From positions 14,268,439 through 14,332,438 of the forward strand of contig JAPTHN010000004.1 of assembly GCA_026936325.1 (NCBI GenBank): a stretch of DNA of 64,000 nt, written 5' to 3'. Below the pieces are notes generated by a model. It saw only the letters and a program-made list of their open reading frames with translations, was not told where the DNA came from and ran no database searches. Shown here piece after piece: positions 1 through 10,230 of this stretch. Within the stretch, counting starts at the first letter, position 1. The number at the start of each line of letters is the position of its first letter. The position numbers were made by a program, and so were the translations under genes. This DNA comes from Platynereis dumerilii. Its lineage: Eukaryota; Annelida; Polychaeta; Phyllodocida; Nereididae.

Positions 1-342
1 AATCAGCATGATGACGTCATCTCCATGGTGACGTCGTCGCTATTGCTATCACTCTTGAGCCTCACTCTCAGTCATGATATATATGTAATTTGGACTTAAC
101 AGCGAGAAGAGCAAATAGCTTGTAAGTCACTATAAGTGTATATCATTCATCAATTTTCAGTTATATTTTTAGTTATATTTGTAAACAGACCATGTTAATA
201 TTTTCCCTTGTATTTGTTTATTTGGATTTTAGTTAACCACGTTTATCACGTTTACCACGTCAACCACGTTTATCAAGTTTTACGAGAATAAATTCAACAA
301 CCAATCAAACGACGTGCGTTAGAAATTTGCTGTGTTGAGTCC
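1..342 (+). repeat. 5' LTR, 3' portion
   Basis: Identical base for base to 3547-3888. The left end lies outside the window. Confidence 0.93.
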
Positions 343-377
343 TAAGAAGTTAAAAGCTATTTGAAGAAAGGCCGAAT

Positions 378-704
378 ATGATGAGTGAGGCGAATCCAAG
401 TGAAGATAAAAGAAATCAAGCAAAATTGAGAAGATCCAGGTGTGCGGGATGGTTGACCCGCGTCATCACTCAAAGTAAATGCCCTGGTGGTAATGCATCA
501 ACAGCCCAAATTGCCAAAGACCGCATTGTCAATCAGGTGACAAGGCTTCAAAAGGCTCATGATGAATATCTACAAACATTGACAAATGACATAGAGATTG
601 AAGAAGCAGACGAGTTGATGAACAATTATTGTCTGAAAGCAACTGCTGCCTTATTAGAACTGGATGGAAAACCAGAAAATAATAAATTAAGAGCAACTGG
701 ATAA
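378..704 (+). other. Short gag-like ORF of the BEL/Pao element
   Basis: A 108-codon ORF just inside the 5' LTR, rich in charged residues and predicted helix, in the usual place of gag. It is far shorter than a full BEL gag-pol. Treated as part of an incomplete element. Confidence 0.5.
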
Positions 705-740
705 TGATAAGATTTTTATAAGGAAGAAACGTTCAAGGCA

Positions 741-3425
741 GTGGAAGATGTTACAACTGTAAACTTATATAACAAAAGAAATGACGATTACCTCTCTTGC
801 CAAATAGAAAAATTTCAGCAAAAGGAAGTAAGCGACACAATTTTACAAAATTTCTACGTTGATGACATTCCAACCGCAATTTCACCAGCAGAAAATGTTT
901 CAAGCACACTTGCAAGTCATGGATTCCTGTTAACCAAATGGGTGTCCTCCTCCACGGAAGTTCTTGCAAGCATACCACAAGCTACCAGAGCAAATCCTGA
1001 CTTTGATTTGGACCTAGATGATCTACCAATGCAGAGAGCTTTGGGATTGATATGGAATATGCAGGAAGATTGCTGTACATTTCGTCCAAATCTAAAGAAA
1101 TTTGAGCTCACCAAGCGTGCACTTATCAGTGCTGTTAGCTCTGTTTATGACCCTTGTGGATTTTTGACTCTATTTACGATTCGAGCGAAGTTTATAATTC
1201 AGGATGTCTGGAGGGCTGGACTTGGCTGGGATGACATAATTCCTGAAGCTCTACAAGAACGATGGAAGTCATGGTATAATGAACTCCAACATCTCTCAAG
1301 TTTGCACATCCCACGATTTCATGGGTGTTTGCCTGGAATGAGTTTAGAACTCCATGTATTTTGTGATGCCTCAGAGCTAGGCTTTGCTGCAGTCGCATAT
1401 CTCAGAATAGTCACAGATGATGCTGTGATACTTTCCTTCTTGGCCTCAAAATCACATGTCGCTCCTACAAAACAAGTACTTACGATTCCTAAATTAGAAC
1501 TTCAGGGTGCTGTGATGGCTGCCAGATTGTCTAAGTCATTAACTGATGCCTTCACGGTCGCCAAGGTAATGTTCTGGACTGATGCCATTACGGTGCTGAG
1601 GTATGTGAACAATCAACATAGAAGATGGAAGATATTTGTTGCCAATAGGATTGCTGAAATAAGAGAGTCGACAGAGCCGCATCAATGGAAATATGTCCCT
1701 TCGAAATTGAATCCTGCTGATGACGCCACCCGAGGTTTACCTGCTGATGTCATTACCAGCCCACATAGATGGATTAACGGCCCATCCTTTCTTCGCCAAA
1801 GTGAAGAAAACTGGCCCATACAACCCGAGATAACTCCCCCCAAGGATTCAGATGATGACTTAAGGTGTGCCGTCGGTACAGTGTTGATGACTTCGAGCAC
1901 GATCAACAATAAGAAGTTTATGAGCATACAAGCTATTGTTGATCCTCAGAAACACTCCTCATGGCATAAGTTGTTACGGCACACAGTCTGGGTCATCCGG
2001 GCAGTAAGAAATTTCCTGGGATTTGCATCTGGTAATCCTCCAGTAAGACATACCTGCCTCTCAACTGCTGAACTCTATGATGCCGAAATGGATATTGTAC
2101 GTTTTGCACAGCAGGATGGCTTTCCTAATGAATTTTCATCACTGAAACAAGGAGGAGTCCTAAGTGGTCGATGTTCCATCCGCTCTTTGACCCCTTTTTA
2201 TGATGAATCACTGGACGTGATAAGGGTGGGAGGTCGCCTACGTCATGCTCCAGATGGTTTCGAAGTCAAGAATCAAGTTTTACTGCCTTATGGACATCAC
2301 ATTACAAGCCTCATTGCAAGAGATGTACACTTCAAGTTATGCCATGGTGGTCCTGAGCACATGATAGCTGCATTAAGGAAACGCTTCTGGCCAATCAAAT
2401 GTCGTCAGATGGTAAAGAAGATAATACATGAGTGCATGGATTGCCGTCGAAAATCTGTGCAACCAGCGGTACCTTTGATGGCTGCTCTTCCAAGACAACG
2501 TATCTCAGGATTTTCAAAACCCTTCAAGTTTACAGGACTTGACTATTTTGGACCAATGCTGGCGAAACGTGCCCGAAGCAGAGTTAAGAAATGGGGATGC
2601 ATTTTTACTTGTATGGTGACAAGAGCAGTACATCTGGAGCTTGTTGATTCCCTTTTGACGGATGACTTTATTATGGCTCTCCGTTGTTTAATTAGTCGTC
2701 GTGGCCATCCAACTGAGATATTTTCTGACAATGGCACTAACTTCAAAGGAGCAGAGAGAGAATTGCGTGAGAATTTAGAGCAACTGGATAATGATAAGAT
2801 TCACAACTTCTGTCTGCAGTATGATATGACATGGCACTTTATTCCTCCTCATGCTCCTCATTTTGGCGGTGCATGGGAAAGTCTTTTCAAATCCATTAAA
2901 AGGGCACTTCAAGCAGTCCTGAAGGAGCAAGTCGTTGCTGAATCCGTTCTACGGACAACTCTGACTGAGGTAGAAGCCGTTCTGAACAGTAGACCCTTAA
3001 CATATAATAGTGCAGATCCTGGAGATTATAGAGCTTTAACTCCCAATCACTTTCTCCATGGGGGCGCCACAACAATTGCTCCAATTGGGATATTTGAAGC
3101 ACAAGAAATGTGTAGTCGCAAGCGATGGCGCCAGAGTCAAGTTCTTGCAGACCACGTTTGGCGTAGATGGCTACGAGAATACCTACCATCCCTAACCCCT
3201 CGCAACCACTGGCAATCAGAGCAGCGAAATCTTCAAGTTGGTGATTTGATTATGATGGTCGATGACAATATGCCAAGAAGCCAATGGATGCTTGGAAGGG
3301 TAACAGAAGTTAACAAAAGTGATGACGGCAGAGTACGATCTGTGAAGGTCAAGACTGCTAATGGGGATTACAAGAGACCTGCAGCGAAAATTGCCCTTTT
3401 AGAAGAAGGGCACTCAGATTGTTAA
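741..3425 (+). other. BEL/Pao pol portion: RT tail, RNase H, integrase
   Basis: Long ORF. Near residue 40 there is a YVDD tetrad typical of reverse transcriptase, followed by the RT-connection and RNase H region (FCDASELGFAAVAY near residue 208). Next come a zinc-binding HHCC integrase head (Cys pair near MDCRRK), the integrase core with its conserved Asp residues (FTGLDYFGP, FSDNGTNFKG) and the HFGGAWE segment with Glu. The C-terminal domain has VGDLIMMVDD and WMLGRVTEV, as in BEL/Pao elements. It is a fossil element protein, not a host gene, and the full gag-pol polyprotein is not present. Confidence 0.88.
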
Positions 3426-3463
3426 AGAATTGAATATTGAAGTGTTCCACTTCAAGGGGGCGC

Positions 3464-3888
3464 TGTAACAGATCAATATGTACTATTTTTGAATTTTGTA
3501 ATTTATATGATTTATTGTTATACTACACTGCCATAGATGGAGCCAGAATCAGCATGATGACGTCATCTCCATGGTGACGTCGTCGCTATTGCTATCACTC
3601 TTGAGCCTCACTCTCAGTCATGATATATATGTAATTTGGACTTAACAGCGAGAAGAGCAAATAGCTTGTAAGTCACTATAAGTGTATATCATTCATCAAT
3701 TTTCAGTTATATTTTTAGTTATATTTGTAAACAGACCATGTTAATATTTTCCCTTGTATTTGTTTATTTGGATTTTAGTTAACCACGTTTATCACGTTTA
3801 CCACGTCAACCACGTTTATCAAGTTTTACGAGAATAAATTCAACAACCAATCAAACGACGTGCGTTAGAAATTTGCTGTGTTGAGTCC
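3464..3888 (+). repeat. 3' LTR
   Basis: 425 bp beginning TGTAACAG after the purine tract and ending ...GTTGAGTCC, matched to the 5' LTR over its visible part. The outer TSD cannot be tested because the left flank is outside the window. Confidence 0.88.
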
Positions 3889-5069
3889 AAAGAACTCCTA
3901 GACCAACAAATGAATGTGAGAGTGAATGAATTTGTTTTGTTGTAAAAGTGCTAAAACTGATAGCAGTTATGCACAAAATCCATGCATTTTTTAGCTGGTT
4001 ATTGTAACTTTTGGATTTATTCAAAACATCAAACTGAATAATCAATGTTGAGCAACAATCTAACAGCTTATTGTGGATTTGTAATGGTGTGATCACTATA
4101 GGTTACAAGTGACACAGCTGAAACTGCGAATATACCAACTGTGAAATCATTACGCTGATACTGACATCACAAGAGCACTGTGGCAGTTGAAAAGAACATG
4201 GCACACTAATAAGAGATCTGTAATAACGCCCAGTTTGTGAGGAGACTGGCAGAATTCGGGGTCATGCATGAGTAAATTCAGTTCTTTTAATGCTTAAACT
4301 CCTCATCTTTAGACCTTTATCCCTGCATTATTACTACAGACAGCATAAAACTAATTGTACACAGTGGTAATACACACTTTAATGTTTCAGTTTCAACTTT
4401 CAGGGCAGTTGTTCCTCCATAGGTTTAAATATAATCAGTTACCTGGCAGTTGCTGCATCTGATTTCCGGTCAGAGTTTACTGCTTCCAAGCTCACTCATA
4501 TGGTGTCTTTTGTGTATACAAAAGCAGTTCTTGCTTAATGAATATAATCCCATGTATGAACTCTGTGTGCAGAGTATCTATTTGTATAAGTATTTCTATA
4601 TATCTTCTTGGTCCAGTGGTGTGGGGAAATTTTTGTTGAGCCTTCCACTGAATATAGCTAAGGGCAGCTGCAGAGCAGTGCCCATGGGCAGAGGATAGAG
4701 GAACATTTCTCAAGGTTCCCATGCCGTAGCACCTTCCAGTGTTGGTGATCGTCGTACATACTTGATGATTGATGAGACGACTGTCAGTGTGGCACATACC
4801 CTATTAATTCAGGCATGTCCAGGATCTTTCAGTTTCCTCAGCACAGAACACTAAATACAACCAGCCTCTATTTAATGTCCTATAGGTTCGGATTAAGGGC
4901 TGGGATTCGAACCTTTGCCAGCAGTGGTTGCGCAAACAAGCACTATGAAACATAAAACCAAGGAGGAAAATTTGACCAGCATTGTTTAAGAAAGTTACAG
5001 AATTGTAACAATGTCACTCACATATTTATGATAACTGAAATAGATGATGAGAATAAACCAATTACTTAC
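3889..5069 (-). other. Intron 1 of lectin gene A (partial)
   Basis: No coding region is seen. From about 4240 to 4870 the sequence is the reverse-complement relative of 51050-51690, which is intron 1 of gene D. For example, CACCAACAC with its flanks near 51190 pairs with the segment near 4735. This identifies the stretch as the corresponding intron of gene A. Exons 2 and 3 of A are not visible and would lie left of the BEL/Pao element, outside the window. Confidence 0.65.
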
Positions 5070-5430
5070 TCATTTGTTCCATCCAGGTAAAAGCGTTGTG
5101 ATTGCCATCAAAGCGTTCAAACTCAGAATTGATTTCATCGTAAAAACAGGCAAGGCATTCTGAACCGAGGTAGGCCACGAGCCATTCCGAAATTTGTTGG
5201 GCAATCATCATGCATTTCAACTTGCTAGTGTACTTTTTATTAACCGTATAATGCTTAAAAGTCAAGGTTTTGCAATTTATGTTTTTATCAGTTTTATTCA
5301 TCAAAATGTCACTGTGAATTTTTGCATATTTGATATTTTTGAAATCCTCCTTTGCAGCCATTTCGACCCCGCCGAAAAGGCTTGTCACTGATAGCATAGC
5401 GAAAGTGTAGCAGAGTTGATAGAAACACAT
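5070..5430 (-). CDS. Lectin gene A, exon 1: signal peptide plus Cys-rich N-terminal domain
   Basis: The exon starts at ATG 5430 (MCFYQLCYTFAML) and ends at 5070, followed by a perfect donor GTAAGT (phase 1). The first ~22 residues are a hydrophobic signal peptide. The secreted part starts with KEDFKNIKYAKI and has spaced cysteines including SECLACFYDE. Exon length is 361 nt, exactly as in gene D and one codon shorter than B and C. It is closest to D exon 1 (same signal peptide) and opposite to it in orientation. By homology the product should be a small secreted C-type-lectin-like protein, but exons 2-3 are outside the window, so intactness of the whole gene is unknown. The N-terminal domain matches no family I can name with certainty; the Cys spacing is only loosely PAN/apple-like. 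Confidence 0.8.
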
Positions 5431-5805
5431 AGTAATCACTTAAGTAAGATAACATGATCAACAAGACATCTGTGTGTGTTTAAAAAGTGATTTCCATCAA
5501 CTGCTTGAGAACTATAGAAATAAAAGAAGTCTGTCTCCACCAGCCATATTAATTAATCAATAATCCCAGCTAAAAACAGTCATGATTTTATAATGAATGG
5601 TATTGACAATTAAAATGTCAAAATAAAATGATATAAATTTAGTGTTTGTCATATAAATGCAGTATAGATTATATATATAATCAACAAGACATTTGTCTGT
5701 GAATACAAATTGATTTCCATAAACTGCTTAAGAACTATACAAGTTTAAAAATTCATAAATACACAAGGCCCCAGTGATCAATAGCTCCATGCAGAGAAAT
5801 TTCAT
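5431..5805 (-). promoter_or_regulatory. Gene A 5' flank with the conserved upstream block
   Basis: Mirrors the 5' flank of gene D (49020-49334). A 30-bp block at 5580-5609, 150-179 bases before the ATG, recurs before all four genes (D 49157-49186, B 26531-26560, C 41596-41625). On the gene strand it reads TTGTCAAT, a variable centre, then ATTATAAAATCATGA. A second partial copy of the proximal flank lies near 5680-5745. Confidence 0.5.
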
Positions 5806-5973
5806 AAATTCGATGAGGATCACATGTCAACAGATTCTGAACTTATTTTTAATATCCTTGTAGAATTTGTTAAGGAGTTTTAACGGGATAACAACTCATT
5901 TGGTATCTTGTGGCATTGTCAGTGATGGTATTTCTTCAACTTTCCCTTCCATATTTTAAATATATTTTTTTAG
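5806..5973. other. Junction, no feature seen
   Basis: AT-rich sequence between the end of the gene A/gene D homology and the repeat block. Nothing recognisable. Confidence 0.4.
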
Positions 5974-7810
5974 TTGTACCTCTCCCATGTCAGTGAAGGC
6001 AACTTTTCATTTTTTCCTTCCATGTCAGTAAAGGTCATTTTAGTCTGGGATCCACATCCCAAATTGGAAAAAGTTTGCCCCCGATTTTTATATAAAGAAA
6101 TTTGGTGTCGTTGGATAGGTAACAAGTTGAGCTTTCAGAATCTGCTTGGTGTCGCTCTGAGACCATTCGCATAAGGTTGCTATGGCAACCAAAACATAAT
6201 AAAAGTGGTTATTTTAGTATTTCATCAATATTTTACAAAATATTGAATAACAGAAGAACTTTTAATGCTACATTCACAAAATTTTGGAAATATTTTCAGA
6301 TTTGGGAGTTTTTTATGACTACTTGGTTGTTTTGACAATAAATTTTAAAAACCTTCCATTTTTGGGTGAAAATAACCTTCAAATATCCCTTTTTCCACTA
6401 TGTGCTATATTTCAAACTCTGCAGCTCAACCCTATATCATTATATATTCAACTTTTGTTTTGCATTAGAATGCCCTGGAAGTGGGCTACACATTTGCCAT
6501 ATAATAGCCAAGCCAAGCCTTTGCATTTCTGTTGCCATGGCAACATAACATTATAATTCAAAATTCAAAATGTCCAACTCGAAAGCATAAAATGTGAAAT
6601 AACTCAAAGACTAGGGCTTCTTTCCCCATGAAATTTGGCAAATATATGTAATTATTAATTGTCCATCAGGTAATATAACAATCTGATAACTTTCTTTTTA
6701 AAAAGTTCCATTTTTAGGTGAATTAAACCCATAAATACCCCTTTTTTCCACAATTTACTATATTTTCAACACTGCCGATAAAACAAATTTTGATTTTATA
6801 TTAAATTTTTATTATGCATTAGGATGCCCTGAGACAAGGCTGAAAATCTGATATATTATGGTCAAGCCAAGATGTTGCATTTCTGTTGCCAAGGCAACAT
6901 AACATTATAATTCAGAATTCAAAAGGTCCAACTCTAAAGTACAAAATGTGACATAACACGAAGACTGGTCTATATATCCTCATTAAATTTGGCAAAAGTG
7001 TGTAATAATGAATAGTCCTTCCATGGATACAACATTCAGGTGACTGTCATTTAAACAACAGTCTATTTTGGGGGTTAATATACCCATGGATACCCTTTTT
7101 GAAGGAACATTTTTGTATTTCAAACCCTGTTGTTGAGCTATCGTGTCATATATATATGTCAAATCTATTTTGAGATACACATTGCCCTGAAAGTGGGCTA
7201 TATATTTGACATATATTGGTTGAGCAAAGAAATTGCATTTCTGTTGCCATGGAAACAAAACAATTATTTTGAAGGTCAAAATTTCAAACTATTAAGCATC
7301 AAATATGGCATAACTCAAAGGCTGGTTCATGGATCTTTATGAGATTTGGCAAGTATATGTAAAAATTAATAATTCAACAGTTTATACACAATTTCTATAA
7401 CTGTCACATAAAAATAATCCCTATATTGTGTGAATTAGACCCAAAAATAGAATATATTATAGTGACATCTGACATTCCAAACTCTTCCAATGAAACATAT
7501 TTCATATTACATATGACATATATCAAATTTGTTTTTAGAATTGAATGCCTGAAAGTTGGCTTTAAATTTGACATTAAAAAAAAGGAGTCAAGCCAATCCA
7601 GTATGTTGCCATGGCAACCAAATATATTTCAAAATAAACAATTGTTGTTAAACAGAAGCTTGCCATAACTCAGACTTCTGCAAATATCCACTTGAAATTT
7701 GGCATGAATATAATAAACCATTACATGTAGGGCCAACAAGTCAGTTAACTAAACATTTGGATAACTGTCATAAGCAAAAACATTATATTTTGGAGTGAAT
7801 GAGACACATA
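5974..7810 (+). repeat. Diverged ~355-bp tandem repeat, left block
   Basis: About five diverged monomers. Each holds, in order, a near-palindrome of the GTTGCCATGGCAAC type, a CATAACTCAAAG-like word, GAAATTTGGCA, and a segment ending in CCCATAAATACCCC-like sequence. The palindromes start at 6176, 6531, 6885, 7243 and 7605, so spacing is 354-362 bp. The block starts with two units of the 37-bp minisatellite (5974-6035). The reverse-complement block lies at 14286-16760. Confidence 0.8.
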
Positions 7811-8277
7811 AATAACATAAAGTATAAACAATGTGGCGGAGGCCTGGATCCTCATATTAATGTTCAGGCCACATTGCAGAACCTTTCCGATAAAGCTGGT
7901 AACTGCTTCCATGTTCTGGCAACTGCTTTTCAGATTTCTGGCACAATTTAATAGAAATGATGTGTTAATTGTGCTTGGGCTTTACAAATGCAGCTTGCTG
8001 TATGTGCCTTTTTCATTATGCTTGAACTTCTGACTTTGTAGGCTGTGTCTGAAGGACATGTAAGTGATTTTCAAATTGATCTCTAAAATCCATAAGATAG
8101 CATTCTGTTAGTCCTGGCCAAGTTGCATTATTCTGACTTTTGCTTTTGAAAATATTTTCACATTTAAGTTTGGTGCAGATGTTGAGGTAACAACTGTAAT
8201 TGTCTAGCTAAAAGTGGTTGCAACAAGTTGAAACAAAATTAATATAACAGCTCTCAATAACCAAGGAAACACAATCT
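7811..8277. other. No gene seen
   Basis: AT-rich sequence between the X-box repeat block and the retroelement fragment. Short ORFs show no recognisable motif. Confidence 0.4.
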
Positions 8278-8650
8278 GATAAGGAAGCTTCTCATTTGGA
8301 CCTTCTTATTACAATCCAGGATAACCAATTCCACACTAAATTATATAACAAAAGGGATGACTTCAATTTCAAGATTGTCAACTATCCATATCCAGTTGCA
8401 TCTAATATTACAGAACACCAGCTCATGGTGTCTATGCTTCTCGCATCATCAGTTTTGCCAAGGCTTGTGATCATTACAGTGATTTCTCAGTGAGGCACAT
8501 TTCATTATGTGATTCTCTCCTCAGGCATGGATATAAATGGTTTTTATGCAAACAACTTTGCAGCATTTACAAAAAATACGAAACATTGTTTATACAATAT
8601 GCAAAGTCCATCAATGGAATCCTGCAGTTTCAACCTGAGCAGAAGTGTTT
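8278..8650 (+). mobile_element. Decayed retroelement fragment (region downstream of RT)
   Basis: Conceptual residues HTKLYNKRDDFNF and a later LLRHGYKWFLCKQL match, from memory, the conserved stretch that follows the reverse transcriptase core in a group of invertebrate retroelement ORFs (LYDKRDDFNFPIVNFP type). The piece is short and broken (at least one break). The family cannot be settled without a search. Confidence 0.45.
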
Positions 8651-8948
8651 CACATTCGCTCCTCTCTTGACCTTTAATTTCACAAAAGGAATTAAGTTTG
8701 CATTTTGAGGATTTACATGTGGAAAGTTTAACTCACAAGGAGTATTTTGATCTTACTTCTGATTTTGTGAAGGTTTGCAAAGTGTCTTTTTAATGAATTT
8801 TTAGTGACGATTTTACTCAAATATTGGTATTATCACTCATTTTAATCAGTGGACCGTAAATAAGCCCTTGGATCAATATATTTTCCATAAAGGTGTAATC
8901 AACACTGGACTTAGCTTTGTAAAGCTTCTCTTCCAAGAGGTGTGATTT
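8651..8948. other. Possible LINE 5' leader
   Basis: No ORF of note. It may be the 5' UTR of the LINE that follows, but the LINE start cannot be placed by eye. Confidence 0.3.
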
Positions 8949-8963
8949 GTGAAAGCTGTTACA

Positions 8964-10222
8964 ATGGCAGAAATAACACATCTGACAGAACTCAAGGAAG
9001 TTTCTGACTTTGATTTCGCAGCTACATTTGCTAACAGTTTGGAGAGTGTTTACAAATGGGCTCAGAGTGATATTGTTGACATTTTAAATGAAAGAAGCTA
9101 TGAGTTACTGACAGGTTTGAGAAACAATCTTTGTGACAAAATAAAAGAGGTATTCCCAATGCTGAATGAAAAAGTGCCAATTAACCGAAGGGTCCAGCAC
9201 AAGGTTGTTAAAGACATTATGATAATGAGTGAATGCCTGGCAAAAGAAGAGATCGTAAATGACTTGGAAAAGGTTGTCTTTGGTCAGTCACCAGAAGCAT
9301 TTGATGGTGAACTCAATGCAACAGAAAACAATGCTCAGCCAGTCCATGACATGTCCGTTTTGGTGTCTTTACTTGAAGGCCTACAACAGTTCGTTGCAAA
9401 GCTCACCACAGAAAATAAAACACTTGCAGAGAAAATTGAATCCTTGATAGTGAATAGGTGCAACTGCCATTGTCCTTCTCTTGCTTCTCTAGAGCCAGCA
9501 GTGCCACCTGTTGTTTTGCCCCGGAAAAGTCCACTGATGCAAAAGGTGCAAGTGGTAGAAGGGATGGAGTCTCTGATGAGCATAGACAAGCTGGCGCTTC
9601 GACTTCAAATGATGCCCCATCTGTTTTACAGAAAAGCCAAACTCCAGCCCCTGCCCATAAACTGGTGGTCGCAGCAAATCCTGTTACAAATGCAACAGGT
9701 CCCTCATCAGGTTTAAAAGCTGCTTCAAGTCATCGTGCTCCTGGTAGCACAAAGGAGGTCTATGTTGGGAATGTGAGTACCGAGAACTCCTGCAATGACA
9801 TTGCTATTCACCTTGAGTCAAATAACATTAACATTCCAGCGTCTAATGTAAGACTCCTCAAGCAATGGAAAGATGCCTCCTCCTTCTGTGTCAAAGTTCC
9901 AGAAAAAGACTTTTCCAAAACAACAGACACTGTAAATTCCATTTGGCCTGCAGGAGTCAAGTTCCGACCTTTCCTGGATCAACCGCCACAAGGACTCCAA
10001 AGCAGTAAATTGAAAAATACGCCATCCCTGAGCAGGCCATCCAAAAAGTTTCAACGGTCTAATGGTCAGCCCTTTCGATATGAAAAAAGACGCCAGTACA
10101 CCCCCCGGAATGAATCAGGAAACCGTTTCCTCCCCTTGCAACATTCGGAATATGAGTATGATACAGAATGGCCAGACCTTGAATATTCATATGCATCCCA
10201 TGCCAGACAGGGCTATTTTTGA
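8964..10222 (+). pseudogene. LINE ORF1 with one frameshift
   Basis: Starts at ATG 8964 (MAEITHLTELKEV). The first part is helical and charged, with a likely coiled coil (LAEKIESL) followed by a Cys/His cluster (NRCNCHCPS). The reading frame switches around 9516-9530. From there a low-complexity linker leads to a domain starting EVYVGNVSTENS, the RRM-like nucleic-acid-binding domain usual in CR1/jockey-type ORF1 proteins. ORF1 stops at 10220-10222, nine bases before the ORF2 ATG. The single frameshift suggests that ORF1 protein is no longer made whole. Programmed shifting is not expected in this group. Confidence 0.7.
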
Positions 10223-10230
10223 GCCAGAGC

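Larger units (their letters stand above)
1..3888 (+). mobile_element. BEL/Pao LTR retrotransposon, young but incomplete
   Basis: Two LTR copies flank an internal region with BEL/Pao-type genes. The 5' LTR is cut by the window edge: its last 342 bases are at 1-342 and the 3' LTR is 3464-3888. All 342 comparable bases are identical by eye, so the insertion is recent. A purine-rich tract just before 3464 fits a polypurine tract. Parts seen are a short gag-like ORF, the tail of reverse transcriptase, RNase H, integrase and the C-terminal integrase-associated domain. The internal region is only about 3.1 kb and much of the usual gag-protease-RT set is not seen, so the copy is broken (at least one break) and probably non-autonomous. 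It lies on the exon 2 side of exon 1 of lectin gene A, probably inside that gene's intron. Confidence 0.9.
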
